Shown piece by piece: positions 1 to 11,079 of a stretch of 64,000 bases of DNA (positions are counted from its first letter, which is position 1; each line of letters starts with the position of its first letter). The stretch is from Lasiodiplodia sp. COLG20 (Eukaryota; Ascomycota; Dothideomycetes; Botryosphaeriales; Botryosphaeriaceae), in contig VNWV01000005.1 of NCBI GenBank assembly GCA_009801085.1, forward strand, positions 1,302,001 to 1,366,000. The letters run 5' to 3'. The notes beneath the pieces are model-generated. The model did no database searches. It was not told where the DNA came from and saw nothing but the letters and a program-made list of their open reading frames with translations. The translations under genes were made by a program, and so were the position numbers.

Positions 1-3000
1 AGTTTAAAACGATATATAATCTCGTCTAGTTTTTCTTTAATCTTAAAAGATTTAATTTTCTTAAAGTTTAATTTACTATTTAGCTATCGAGTTTTAATAT
101 TTCTTTTAAGAAGATAAACTTTATCTTCTTTTTTTAGCTTTAGTATCTTCTAGTATTATTTATTATAGTAGCGAGATATTAAATATTCGTTAAATTTAAT
201 ATCGAGACTAAGCTATTTATAAAGCTCTTTTAGCTAGTTCGCTTTAAAGATTTCTTTCTAGACTAAAAATTCGCTTAGAATTTTTTCTCTATAGATTATT
301 AGTTCGTGTCTATAATTAGCGTAGAATAGAGTTTTTTAAGTAGCTAACGTCTTTAAGCTATTATACGCGAATTATACTAGTAGTAGTAATATAACTTAAT
401 TATCTTAGATATAGTTAAGATAATAGCGTAGATACTATTTTAGCGTTTAGTTTATACGCTTAATTTATTCGTCTATTTAAGAGTATACCGTTATCGAGAG
501 TTTATATTTAATTCTAAGCTATTAGATAAGACTCTACTAGAATTAAAATATAAATAGCCGATCTCTATTTAATACGAGCTCTTTTAGTAATCTATAGTTA
601 TCTAGAATTATCTTAAGAAATATATAGGCTAGCTCTTTCGCGTTTATTAATTTAAGATATAATAAATAATACGCGTACTTAGTAAGTCTATTAATAATAA
701 CTAGAATTAAGTCGTACTTAATATTAATTAAGAGTTTAACTAACTTAAATAGATTCGTAATAAAGTCTAACGAGATCGATTACTAGAGTCTCTTTAAAAC
801 TATAATTAGCTAAAGTAGTTTATAGAATACGTATCTCGCGGTCTTACTTTTAATATATAAGTTATATTACGAAACTATCTTTTAAACTATTTTTTTTAGG
901 CTCTAGAAGTAGTAATTTCTAGTTATTTATTTTATCGTCTTCTTAATTTTTTAGTAACTATATATTAGTACTTCGTAGATATCTTTAACGAGTTTCTCTC
1001 GAAGTTTTATCGAAACGTAAATTAATTTTAAATATAGAATTATATCTTCTACGTTACGCGTAATTTAAAAGTCGTTTTCTACTTTTTCGAGTTTTTAGAC
1101 TATTATATTATAGGCGTAGACTTCTTAAATTTTTCGCGTCTAGGCGTTATTTTCTAGGCGTATCGCCGATACTAGTAGTCTAATTAGAGTAAGTAATAAA
1201 TCGGTCTCTAGATTTTTCTTTAGCTATAATTAGATAATTTTAAATATAGATACGTACGCTTTAGTAGATATAAGAGTTTCATTCTTTTATTAGCTAAGTA
1301 TTATAGACTATAGTTCTAGCTTCTCTTTAATATAGTTAGCTTTTCTACTTAACGCGTTCGTACGAGCGTTTTTAGATTTCTTTTTATAGATAATCTTTAT
1401 ATTGTAAGACGCTAATTTTTTAGTCTATTTAACTTATCTTTTAGTTAGTTTCTTTATAGTAGTAAAGTATATAAGATTCTTATAGTCGTAGTATACTAAT
1501 ATCTAGTACTTTACGTCTTCTAAATAGTATCTCTATTCTTTAAATACTATAACGATAGTTAAGAGTTTCTTATCGTAGACGTTATAATTAAGTTCTAAAG
1601 ACGTTATTTTTCTAGAGTAGTACGCGATCGAGTAAAGTCTTTCTTACTCGTCGGGCTAACTAAGATAAATCTTAATAGCGTAGTCTAATACGTCGGTTTT
1701 TATAATAATAGAGAGTTTAGAATTATAGATTTTGAGAATAGATACTTCGTAGAATATTTACTTTAACGAATTAAATACTCGTTATTACTCTTCTTTCTAT
1801 TTAAACCCGTATTTTTTTTAAGTAAGTCTTATAAGTAACTCGTATACTAACGTATATTTCTCGATAAACTTACGATAGAAGTTAGCGAAACTAAGAAACG
1901 ACTATACTTTCTTAACGGTTTTTAGTATAGACTAATCTCTAATTACGTTTAGCTTAGCTTCGTCTATACTAATATAGTTTAGAGTAATAATAAATTCTAA
2001 GTATTCTACTTTCTAGAAGTACTATTTATATTTTTTAGATACGATAAATAGTCTTTATTCTTAGAGTACGTCTAGAATCTTTTTAATATATTTCGTATAT
2101 TTTTCTAAAGTTTTTAAGTAGATTAGAATATCGTCTAGATAAGCTATATAAAATATATTTAAATACGAACGTAAAACGTTATTAACTAAGCTCTAAAACG
2201 TAACTAGAACGTTAGTAAGTCTAAATAGTATAACTATATACTCGAAGTAATCGTAGCGTATTTAAAATACTATTTTCTATTCTTCTTCTTTCTTAATTTG
2301 TACGAGATAGTAGTCGTCTCTAAAATTAAACTTAGTAAAGTATTTCGCTTCTTAAGTCTTATTTTATAGCTCGTTAATACGAAATAATAGATATCGATTT
2401 TTTATTATAATATCGTTTAATTATCTATAATCGATATAGAGACGAAGCTTACTATTTTTTTTTAGAATAAATAGAATAGAGTATCTAGCTAGTAATAATA
2501 AAGATTATATATAATCTTATTTTACGTTCTTTTTAATATATTCTCTTAAAGTCTTACTTTTCTTTTAAGAGAGAGAGTAGATTAACTTAAACGTAGACTA
2601 CGTTTTTAGAATAAGAGATATCTCGTAATTTTATAGCTAGTACTTTAGTAGTTATTTTTTTTCTCTTTTCTAGAATATCGATTATTATTTCTAAAACTAT
2701 AGAAATATCGTTTTTAGTTTTAGTATTAGAACTTCTTTCTTCTTAGAATTACTTATTTTTTTTTAGATATTACTTATAGTATATTCTCTATTCGGCTAGA
2801 TAGTTTTCTTAACGGGTTTTTTATCGTATTTAGCGTATATTTTCTAGAGATAGTCTTTATTAACTAACTTTAGATAGTTATTCTTTATATAAGACTTCGT
2901 TTTTAGTCGCTATATCTTAGCTACGATTTTATATTCTATTTTCTTACTAGATTTAAGATATATTTTATAAACTTTCTTATCTCGACGTCTTATACGTTAG

Positions 3001-3169
3001 ATTACCGCGTAGAATATTTCTTAAATATTAACGAAGTTTAATACTTTTACGTTCTTTCTTAGCTCTACGTTTTAGACTTCTAGCTTTTAACTCTAGCTCT
3101 AGCTCTTTTAGCTTTTAACTCTAGCTCTAGCTCTTTTAGCTTTAGCTTTTAGCTCTAGCTTTATTCTCT
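1..3169 (-). pseudogene. Family A gag-pol fragment (element A0): integrase core, RNase H, RT, protease side
   Basis: Decayed polyprotein of a Ty3/gypsy element, read right to left. It aligns throughout with A2 from about 20600 to 23880. The integrase core lies near 540-770 (cognate of the open stretch at 21142-21372). The RT catalytic box Tyr-Leu-Asp-Asp is intact at 2130-2141. Frames are broken by TAG/TAA at former Gln and Trp codons, and CpA/TpG are almost absent, as expected for RIP. The left end runs off the window, so the 3' LTR and chromodomain are not seen. The right end is cut at 3169 by the LTR of A1. By orientation and position in the element it is probably the left part of the outer element whose gag side resumes at 39290. 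Not functional. Confidence 0.85.
3082..3137. repeat. 28-bp tandem duplication in a Ser-Gln-rich coding tract
   Basis: Two back-to-back copies of a 28-bp unit (3082-3109 and 3110-3137), made of agctct hexamers separated by T-rich spacers. On the coding (minus) strand the pol-compatible frame reads Ser-Gln repeats with Gln turned to TAG. The same tract is shorter in A2 (about 23800-23870), A5 (about 29540-29605) and A3 (about 34140-34205), so it is length-variable within the family. Confidence 0.7.
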
Positions 3170-3934
3170 TATAATAATAGACTTTTTTTACTAAGCTTCG
3201 AAATTACTTAGTAGGTTAAATAAACCGTAGAATTTATCTTAAAAAGATAAGAGAGAAAGAATAATGATTAAATAAAGAGAGTATTACGTAATTATACGGT
3301 ATATAGTAAGTCGATTATCTCTAACTAAAGAGTCTTAATTAGAATTTTAAGTTAACTATAGAGGGTTAAGAGTCTAGCTAATAAGTATATCTATATACTA
3401 TAGAAAAGCTAGTTATAATCTAAAGAGCTCTTATAAGCTTCAACTTATAAGAACTTAAATCGACCCGTTATAAGTCTAGACTCGTAAGAGCTTACTATAG
3501 ATCGTACGTAATTTAGGCGCTTAGAGCGTTTCTTAGACTTCTAAATAATTATAATATCGTATTATATCTTATTCGTTTCTCTTCTATCTATCTTTTAACT
3601 TTTTATCTTTATATACTACTTCGAAACGATTATACGTCTAGATCTTCGACTTTTAGCTTAACTCTATAGTTCTTCGTCTTGTAGAAATTTTCTAGTTCGT
3701 ACTTTCTTCTAAAGTTACCGCGTTCTCGTAGACGTTCTTTTCGTACGGGCTTTAGCTATTATCTACTAGTATTCTCGTACGCGCTGTTATTTCGTATTCT
3801 CTAGATTTTCGTACGAAATTTAGAATCGTACGGCTCTTTCGTCTACGAGACTTATTAGTTCTTACGGCGAGTTTTTTCGCGCGGACTTTTTATTCTTAGA
3901 ATTATAAAGCCCGTATTTTTTAGAGTTTATAATA
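3170..3934 (-). repeat. LTR of element A1, 764-bp type
   Basis: The 765-bp terminal repeat begins tataataatag and ends gtttataata; these are RIP forms of the family A ends (TGTTACGAAC...CCGTTACA on the element strand). It matches the A3 LTRs (30907-31670, 38383-39146) in length and in the block at about 3420-3545, where A2 and A4 carry a different sequence. The left flank is tctct (3165-3169). No partner LTR with this flank was found in the window, so the other end of A1 has been lost or rearranged. As A1 lies on the minus strand, this is its 3' LTR. Confidence 0.85.
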
Positions 3935-4049
3935 CTATTTTTTCTCTTAGAGATCTTCGATTTAAAGATTATTTTAGGTTTCTACGATATATATCGCGTT
4001 ATTAGTAGTTTTTAGTTTTTTTCTTTCTTTCTCTTAGTAAGTCTTCGCT

Positions 4050-4205
4050 ATATCTTTTAAAAAGCGTTTCTTTACTAAGATCTTAGAGATTTCTTTTCGT
4101 TCTTATCATACTACTCTTCGTCGTCGAGATTTATTTCGTTAGATTTTACGTAACGGCGTTAAGATAATTTCTTATACGAATTATCTAGAGTACTCTTCTT
4201 CTTAT
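4050..4205 (+). pseudogene. Antisense gene of A1, exon 1 first part (Zn2Cys6-like)
   Basis: First part of the reverse-strand gene between pol and the 3' LTR of A1. The start is ATA at 4050, where RIP would have changed ATG. The frame gives a Lys-Arg-rich N-terminus and then three Tyr codons in the pattern Y-x2-Y-x6-Y, the last at 4203-4205; TGT/TGC become TAT/TAC under RIP. Element B4 is inserted exactly after this third codon. The exon resumes at 18305 after the duplicated target site. The two pieces sum to 247 nt, identical to exon 1 of A3. The in-frame stop is TAG at a Gln position. Product inferred to be a DNA-binding protein by homology of spacing only. Confidence 0.65.
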
Positions 4206-4620
4206 TATTACGCTTAGACTCGAAAAGAGAAAAGAGATAGAGACGTCGAAAGAGATATAGCGCGTTAAAAATTTACTACTACTATCTAAGATATTACTAG
4301 ATACTATATTTAGAGAATAGTAGTCGTAGTTAAATAGAAAAGATAATAGAAGAGGTATAAGATAATAATTAGAATTAATTATAAAGATTCTATCTACTAT
4401 AAATAAGTATATTCTATATACTATAATTAGCCGCTAGTTAGCTAGACTATAGTATTAGTATAGATAGTAGAATAGCTAGTAGCTAAGAGAGATCTACTTT
4501 ATAGAATTAGACTATTAGCTATCTAAATAGATTAGATACGTCCGAGGTTTTAGTATAAAATAATTCAGTTCGTTCGTAAGTTCTACTACGCCGCTTAACC
4601 CGTATTCTAATTTTATAATA
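4206..4620 (-). repeat. Left LTR of B4 (3' LTR of the element)
   Basis: 415-bp LTR, starting tattacgcttag and ending tataata, RIP forms of TGTTACG...CGTAACA. The partner is at 17885-18299 with the same length. Confidence 0.9.
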
Positions 4621-4713
4621 CTATTTTTTCTTTAGATAGCTTTCGGTTCGAAAGCTTTTTTATAAGTAGATATATCTTTCTAGATTTTATATTAGAAGTA
4701 CTAATTTCTTATT

Positions 4714-5518
4714 ATAGTTTTAGCTCGTATCTAGCGTCGTATTACTTTAGTCTAGCGTATTGTAGTTTATTATTATAGAGTTTCCGCGACTTTCTTCTAT
4801 ATCCGCTATATTTATTTAGATTTAGTTTATTACGCTACTTTCTTCTATCTAACTTATTCTAGATATACTAAAAAAGATCTTATATCGTACGAGACGATAG
4901 CTTCTTTAGTTAATATCGAGTATAAGTAGAGGCTTTCTTTTTTCTTTAGTAATAGCTAACGATTTATTACTAGTTTAACGCTTAAATCGGGCTCGTAAGA
5001 AGTTAGAGCGTTAACTTAAAAAGATAGCTATAAAGATTAATTAGAATAAGAAGACCGTTAATACTACTATAGCTATCGCTAACGCGGTAGCTTAAACGGC
5101 GTTAGTAGTAGTCTAATACGCTAGTCGCGTAGCAAAGCGGTTACGAGTTCGTTAGTAGAAGAAGCGTTAGTTACGTTTATTACTTCGGTCTATAGAGTAG
5201 CGTAATATAGACCTATTCTTTTATAAGATACGGTAGTTAGAGTAGAAGAAATAGATAGAACGAAAGACTATTATTCGAAAGAGTCGTTCTTCTTATGACG
5301 TTTTTAAGGCTTTAGACGAGAAGGCTATATCGTACTTACTTAGCGGGTCTAGTAGTAACGTAGTAGCCGCTAATAGCGTAATTTCTTAATATACTTTTAT
5401 TAATCGGTTTTAGATATCTCTAACTTCTTCTTTAGATTTTACGTTATAAAAGAATACTCTAAACCTAGACGGTTCGAGTTTTATCGATAAAAGTTCTCGA
5501 GAAGTTCTAGATAGTTAA
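4714..5518 (+). pseudogene. Antisense gene of B4: Zn2Cys6-like cluster, intron, coiled coil
   Basis: Two-exon gene opposite gag-pol. Exon 1 is 4714-4921 (208 nt) from ATA (former ATG). The intron is 4922-4973 (52 nt): donor now ATAAGT from GTAAGT, GCTAAC branch site, TAG end. Exon 2 is 4974-5518 (545 nt), ending TAA. Exon 1 has Tyr codons at 4798, 4807, 4828, 4855, 4864 and 4888, spaced x2-x6-x8-x2-x7, matching the fungal Zn(II)2Cys6 consensus if each is a RIP-converted Cys. Exon 2 is one uninterrupted frame of Arg, Lys, Leu, Ile and Gln-rich sequence with helix-like heptads, in which all stops (TAA/TAG) replace Gln. Exon lengths are identical in B2, B3 and B5. Likely a nuclear DNA-binding dimer; function not demonstrated. 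Confidence 0.75.
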
Positions 5519-8500
5519 AATTCGATAAGAATTTTTAGATATTTTTTAAGTCGTCGTAGTTTTTCTACTTGACGAGGTATTTAAGCTAACTATTGGGGTT
5601 CTATTTACTATCTAGAATTTTTTCGACGTTTTATTCTTATACGTTTTCGGGCTGGATTTCTTTCTTAAGATATTCTAGTATTTAGACGTTTTATAGTACT
5701 AGTTTAAGAAGTACTATATAGAAGATAGAGCTTCGGCGTATATTTTTAAGTAATTTAAGTTTATAGATAATAGAAGAAAGTTTTTATTTAATTTTGAAGA
5801 AATTAATTTTTTTATAATTTAATTTAGGGCTCGGTCGTTTAGTTTTAAGGTTTTTAATAAGAAGCTAGACTTTATCTCTCTTTTTTAAGGACGGCGGCTT
5901 CTAGCGTTTACGATTATAGTATATAGCTATACGGTAGTTAATAAATTCTATATCTTAGACTAGGCTTTAGTGTAGTTCTTTTAGCTATTTCGTCTAGAGT
6001 ATTTCTTTTTATACGATATTTTCTTATAAAATCGATTCTCTATAAATACGGGACTCGAATTTAAAGTTAACGTAGAATAGCGTTTCTTAGATAAGTTTTA
6101 CTAGTATACTATTATAAGCGAACTATACTAGAAGTAGAAGTTCTATCTAGTTATTTTACTAGTAGTTTACGTAGCTTCGTAGGTATTCTTTTAAAATTTA
6201 GTTAAGTCGTTTCGTCTAACCGTTTATTTAGAGGTAAAAGATGGTAGATAGCTTATACGTCATTTCTAATTTATTTATTAAGGTTTACTAGAATCGAACG
6301 TAAAAGCGGATGTCGTAGTTAAAGATAATTATTTTTAGTATTTCGTAGTTTACGAAGATATATCTTAGAAAAATATAGACTAGCTTAGAAACTTCTAAAA
6401 CTTTCTTATAGAGAATAAAATACTTTTATTTAGATAGTCTATTAGTAATAACTAGAATTACGTCGTAGCGTACTTCGGTAAGTAGCTCTTTAAATTTTAG
6501 TAGTTTAGTAATAAAGTCTAAAGAGATAGATTTTTACGGTCGGTTAAAAGATATAATAGACTATAGCTTCTTATAGAGAGCGTATCGTACTACTTTATTT
6601 TAGATATAGTCTTCGTAGTTTACGAGGTACTATTATACTTACTTTTTAAGATGTAGTATATAGAATACTCTTTCGATTCTTTTTATTATAGAATTAGTAT
6701 CTCTATAGCCGTATACTAAAATAGCGTGGATTTTTTTAATAAGTTATCGTTAGAGTCGTTAAGAGACGTAGACTAGTCTTTTAAAGAGAATAATTTCTTT
6801 CGAGCTTAGTATAAGATTAAAGTCTTCTTCTAAATAGTCATAAATTTATTTTAATAGTTATTATACTATAGTATCGTTTTTATAGACTATTTAAATATAC
6901 TCTTTCTATATTAAAAGTGAGGAGTCGTTTTCTTAAGAGTTCTTATTTTCTTATACGTCTAGATTTTTAGAGAGAGTCTTCTAGAAGCTATAGTTTCTTA
7001 GAATTTAATTTCTAGAGTTTTTCTTCTAGATTAATTATATTTTTAGAGTATTCGTCTTTAAAGATTCTTTTTAGAGAAGTTATCTTTCTAAGTTTATATT
7101 TCTAGAAGAGGTCGACTTCTAGACGCTTGGCGCCTCTAAAAAACTAGATTCTAGAAGTATTAGACTTCTAAAAACTAGTTTCTAGAAGTTTATAGTTTCT
7201 AGAGATTTTTAAAGTCTAGAAGATTCTTTCTAGAATTAGAGATTTCTCGCTTAACTTCGAATAACTAGAACTAGAAAACGGATTATCGTAAGTTCTAATT
7301 AAAATCGGTTAAGTTTAATATTTTTTTTTATTTTATTTTAGAAGTGCTAAGAATAGTTCTAGTTAGTTAAAAATATAGTCGTAACGCTAATTAAGAGCGT
7401 TAACTTTTTTATTCTTAATTTCTTTTTAGTAGATAATTTTAAAGTTAAAGAAGACGAGTTATTTCGTCTATCTAATCTATCTTCGATTAAGAATTTTTAT
7501 AGTTATAAAGACGCCTAGGTTTTAGTAGTTTAAGTATACTATTATTTCGAAATTTATCTTTTCGAGGTAGTATCTCTATTTCTTAAAAACGATAATAATA
7601 GCGAGAAGCTTCTTATTATAAATGTCGTAATTAAGTTCTATCGAAGATATTTTTCTAGAGTAAAAAGCTACGAAATAAAGCCGTTCTTAGTCGTCTAACT
7701 AGCTAAGATAGACTTTAATAGCGTAGTTAAATATATCTATTTCTAGATAGATAGGCTTATTTAGATCGAAGAGAGTAAGAACTAGTACTTTCGTAAACGC
7801 TCTTTTAAGTAGCTCGAAGGCTTTCTACTATATTTTTTACTAATTAAAGCGGGTATTCTTTTAGATAAGATGAATTAGAAGTTTAGCTAACTTAGCGTAG
7901 TCTTTAATAAATTAGCGATAGAAGTTAGCGAAATTTAAGAAGAATTAGACCTCTTAAAGATTCTTAGATACAAACTAGCTAAAAATAAATTCTACTTTCT
8001 TAGAATTTATTATAATCTCGCTAAGTTAAATAATAAATTCTAGAAATTCTACTTTTTAGGCGTAGAAGGCGTATTTCTCGAATTTAACTTATAGCTTTTT
8101 TTTCTATAATTTTTTTAATATCTTTATCACGTATTTTTAATATTTTTCTAGAGTTTCGGAGTAGATTAGAATATTATCTAGATATACTATATAGAAAACG
8201 TTTAGATATTCTCGAAGAGTATCGTTAATTATAGTCTAGAAGGTTACGAGGGCGTTAGTAAGCCTGAAAGATATGACGAGATATTTAAATAGTTCGAAAC
8301 GACTTCGCTAGATAGTCTTCTATTCTTCGTCTTCTTTAATCTTAATTAAGTAGTAGTCGTTTTAAAGGTCGAGTTTAGTAAAATATTTAGCTTTTCTTAA
8401 TCAATCTCGTAGTTCGTTAATTTTAGATAAGAGATAGCGGTTCTTAATAGTAATATCGTTTAGAACTCGATAGTCTACGTATAGTTATAGCTTTTCTTCT

Positions 8501-10664
8501 AGTTTTAGTACGAATAAAATAGAGAAGACTACTAATAACTAGAATAGTCGAATATACTCTTTTCGTAGATAGGTCTCGATATATTTTTTAAGTATCTATA
8601 GTTCTTTTTTAGAGAGAGAGTATAAGAAGCCGAACTTAGATAATATTTTTGATATTAAAAATATTTTATAGTTTTATAGTTAGTATTTTAGTAGAGCGTC
8701 TTTCTATTTCTTCGTAAAGATATCGAATTTTCTATATTATAGAGATACGTTATTTAGAGAGTTTTCTATATTAGTAGTATTAACTTATCGTAGGTCGTAT
8801 TTTATACGTTCTCGAAATTCTTAAGATTTTTAGAGTTTATAGATTCGTTTTTTTAGAAAGATAGGCGATTCTATAGATTTATTAAATCTTTAAAGGTTAC
8901 TAAGTCTTAATTTTAATTTCTTAGAGAATAGTACGTATCTAGAAGATTTCGATAGAAGTATCTTTCTTTATTTTCTTTCTAAGAGCCTTCTTAGAGATCT
9001 TACTAATTTATATTAGCTTATTTTAAATTACTTAGAATTATATCGACGCTACTATAATATTAAATAGCTATCGCGTCTTATTCTTTTCTCTAGACCTAAA
9101 TTTTACTTCTTTAAATTTCTAGTCGATATATAGTTTCTACTTTTAGAGCTAGAGGCGTTCTAGAATAATATTATATTTAAGAGTTTTTATAATATCTAAA
9201 TATATTCTTTCTTAGTATTTTTCTCTAGCTAGTACGAGTTCTTAAATTTCTATAAGTATCGATTCTTCTCTATATATACTAGGTAAACTATCTACGATAA
9301 TAAGTTTGTAGAGGTATTTTTTTTCTCGAAACTTAATATTATATTTTTCTACGAAGTAGGGGTTAATATAATTATTTTTATTAACTAAGTCGATTAGAAC
9401 GCAGGTTTAGCGTCTATTAGCGAGTATATTAATAATAAGATACTCGATATACTTAGCTAGAAGTTCTTCGTCGTCTATAGTATACGTATAAAAGAGTTTT
9501 TCTTTAGTATTACTAGTCGTTATTATAGTTATCTAAAGAGGCGCTAGGGACTATACCTCTATCTATCTTTAGATTAGAGACTTTTTTAGTTTTTTATCTT
9601 TAGCTAGTATTTATAGATCTTCTTTAGTTTACGATAACTTTTATATTTATCGTTAGTATAATTAGCTTAATACTACTTATCGTAGAATTTCTCTACTTTT
9701 ATTATTTATATAGCTAAGATTTAGCGTATTATCTTATAGCCGCTCTTATATTAGTAGATGTAGTATTTCTTCTTATCGTAGCGAAGATATAAGTCTTTTT
9801 TACGGCGTCGATCTTTTTCTTCTTAGAATAGAGACCTATTACGTCTAATACTATTAAGGTCTATAGATTCGCTAGAGCTCGTTATATTTTAAATTTAGTT
9901 AGAGTTAGCTATAAAGCGGTTTAATCGAATTACTTCTTTACGACGGTCGTATAGCTAAGTATCGAGTTAAATAGCGATACGGATTATTTTCTAGTATAAA
10001 TTAAATAGCTTAGTTCTAGCGAACTCGTCTTTAATATAGTTCTTTAGTCTCTTATAATATAATATTTTAAGAACGTTATTAGGCTATTAGAGTCGAAAGA
10101 TATAAAGTCGAAACTAGATAGTATAAATTACGGTAAAGCTAGTTTATTTAAGAGTCTAGATTTAATAGACTATATTTTAATATTAGTTTTTATCTTTGAA
10201 GATCTCTTAAAGTGCTTTAGCGAAGTTATCGTAGTTATAGAATAGTTCTATAGTTTTTTTATATTAGTTCGGTTTACTAAAGTCTTCTTAGTAGAATTCG
10301 AATTAACGGGTAGTATTACTACGAAGATACGATTCGATAAAGAAAATTTTTTAAGAGTTATCTTAGAAGACTATTTCGAATAGATAGAAGTAGATTTATA
10401 ATTATTATAGAAATTCGTCTAATTTTCTTCTAGTTTTATTAAAGATGTCTAGTTTCTTAATCTTAAACTTTAAATTAGAGGTTTAGATTAGAGTCGGCTC
10501 GATAAATAGCGTAGATTTTAAAATTCTTATAGTACGGTTAATTGTAAAGGCTTATTCTCTAATAAAGTATTTTAGAAGGACGTATATATAGTCTTTCGAT
10601 ATATTTAGAGATAGTCGTAGTCTACTAATATCGTAGAAAAGAAACGCGATCTTCGATACGTAGG
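5519..10664 (-). pseudogene. B4 gag-pol main part: chromodomain, integrase, RNase H, RT, protease, gag
   Basis: RIP-destroyed polyprotein, parallel to B1 52000-57000. From the 3' end: chromodomain near 5530-5680, GPY/F and integrase core about 5680-6700, a low-complexity linker rich in TTCTAGAA at about 6960-7260, RNase H about 7300-7700, RT about 7750-8850 with Tyr-Leu-Asp-Asn at 8173-8184, protease about 9150-9500, and gag about 9650-10660. Dozens of TAG/TAA stops fall where B1 has Trp or Gln. Interrupted at 10664 by B3 and resumed at 17715. Confidence 0.85.
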
Positions 10665-11079
10665 TATTATAGAATTAGAATACGGGTTAAGCGGCGTAGT
10701 AGAACTTACGAGCGGACTAGATTATCTTATATCGAAACTCTAGACGTATCTAATCTATTTAAATAGCTAATAGTCTAACTCTACGAAGTAGATCTTTCTT
10801 AGCTACTAGCTACTCTACTATTTATACTAATACTATAGTCTAGCTAACTAGCGGCTAATTATAGTATATAGAATATACTTATTTATAGTAAATAGAATCT
10901 ATGTGGTTAATTCTAATTATTATCTTATATCTCTTCTATTATCTTTTCTATTTAACTACGGCTACTATTCTCTAAATATAGTATCTAGTAATATCTTAAA
11001 TAGTAGTAGTAAACTCTTAACGCGCTATATCTTTCTTAACGTCTCTATCTCTTTTTTCTTTCTAAGTTTAAGCGTAATA
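10665..11079 (+). repeat. 5' LTR of B3
   Basis: 415 bp, starts tattatagaatt, ends gcgtaata. Contains most of a 60-codon open stretch (10903-11085) that runs into the leader. The same stretch is open in the 5' LTR of B1 (57313 to 57131, minus strand), see findings. Confidence 0.9.

Noticed and set aside
3061..3180. Possible CRISPR-like or satellite array of agctct units
   Set aside because: Only two 28-bp units inside coding sequence of pol, with related versions in the other A copies; a coding microsatellite, not an array with spacers.
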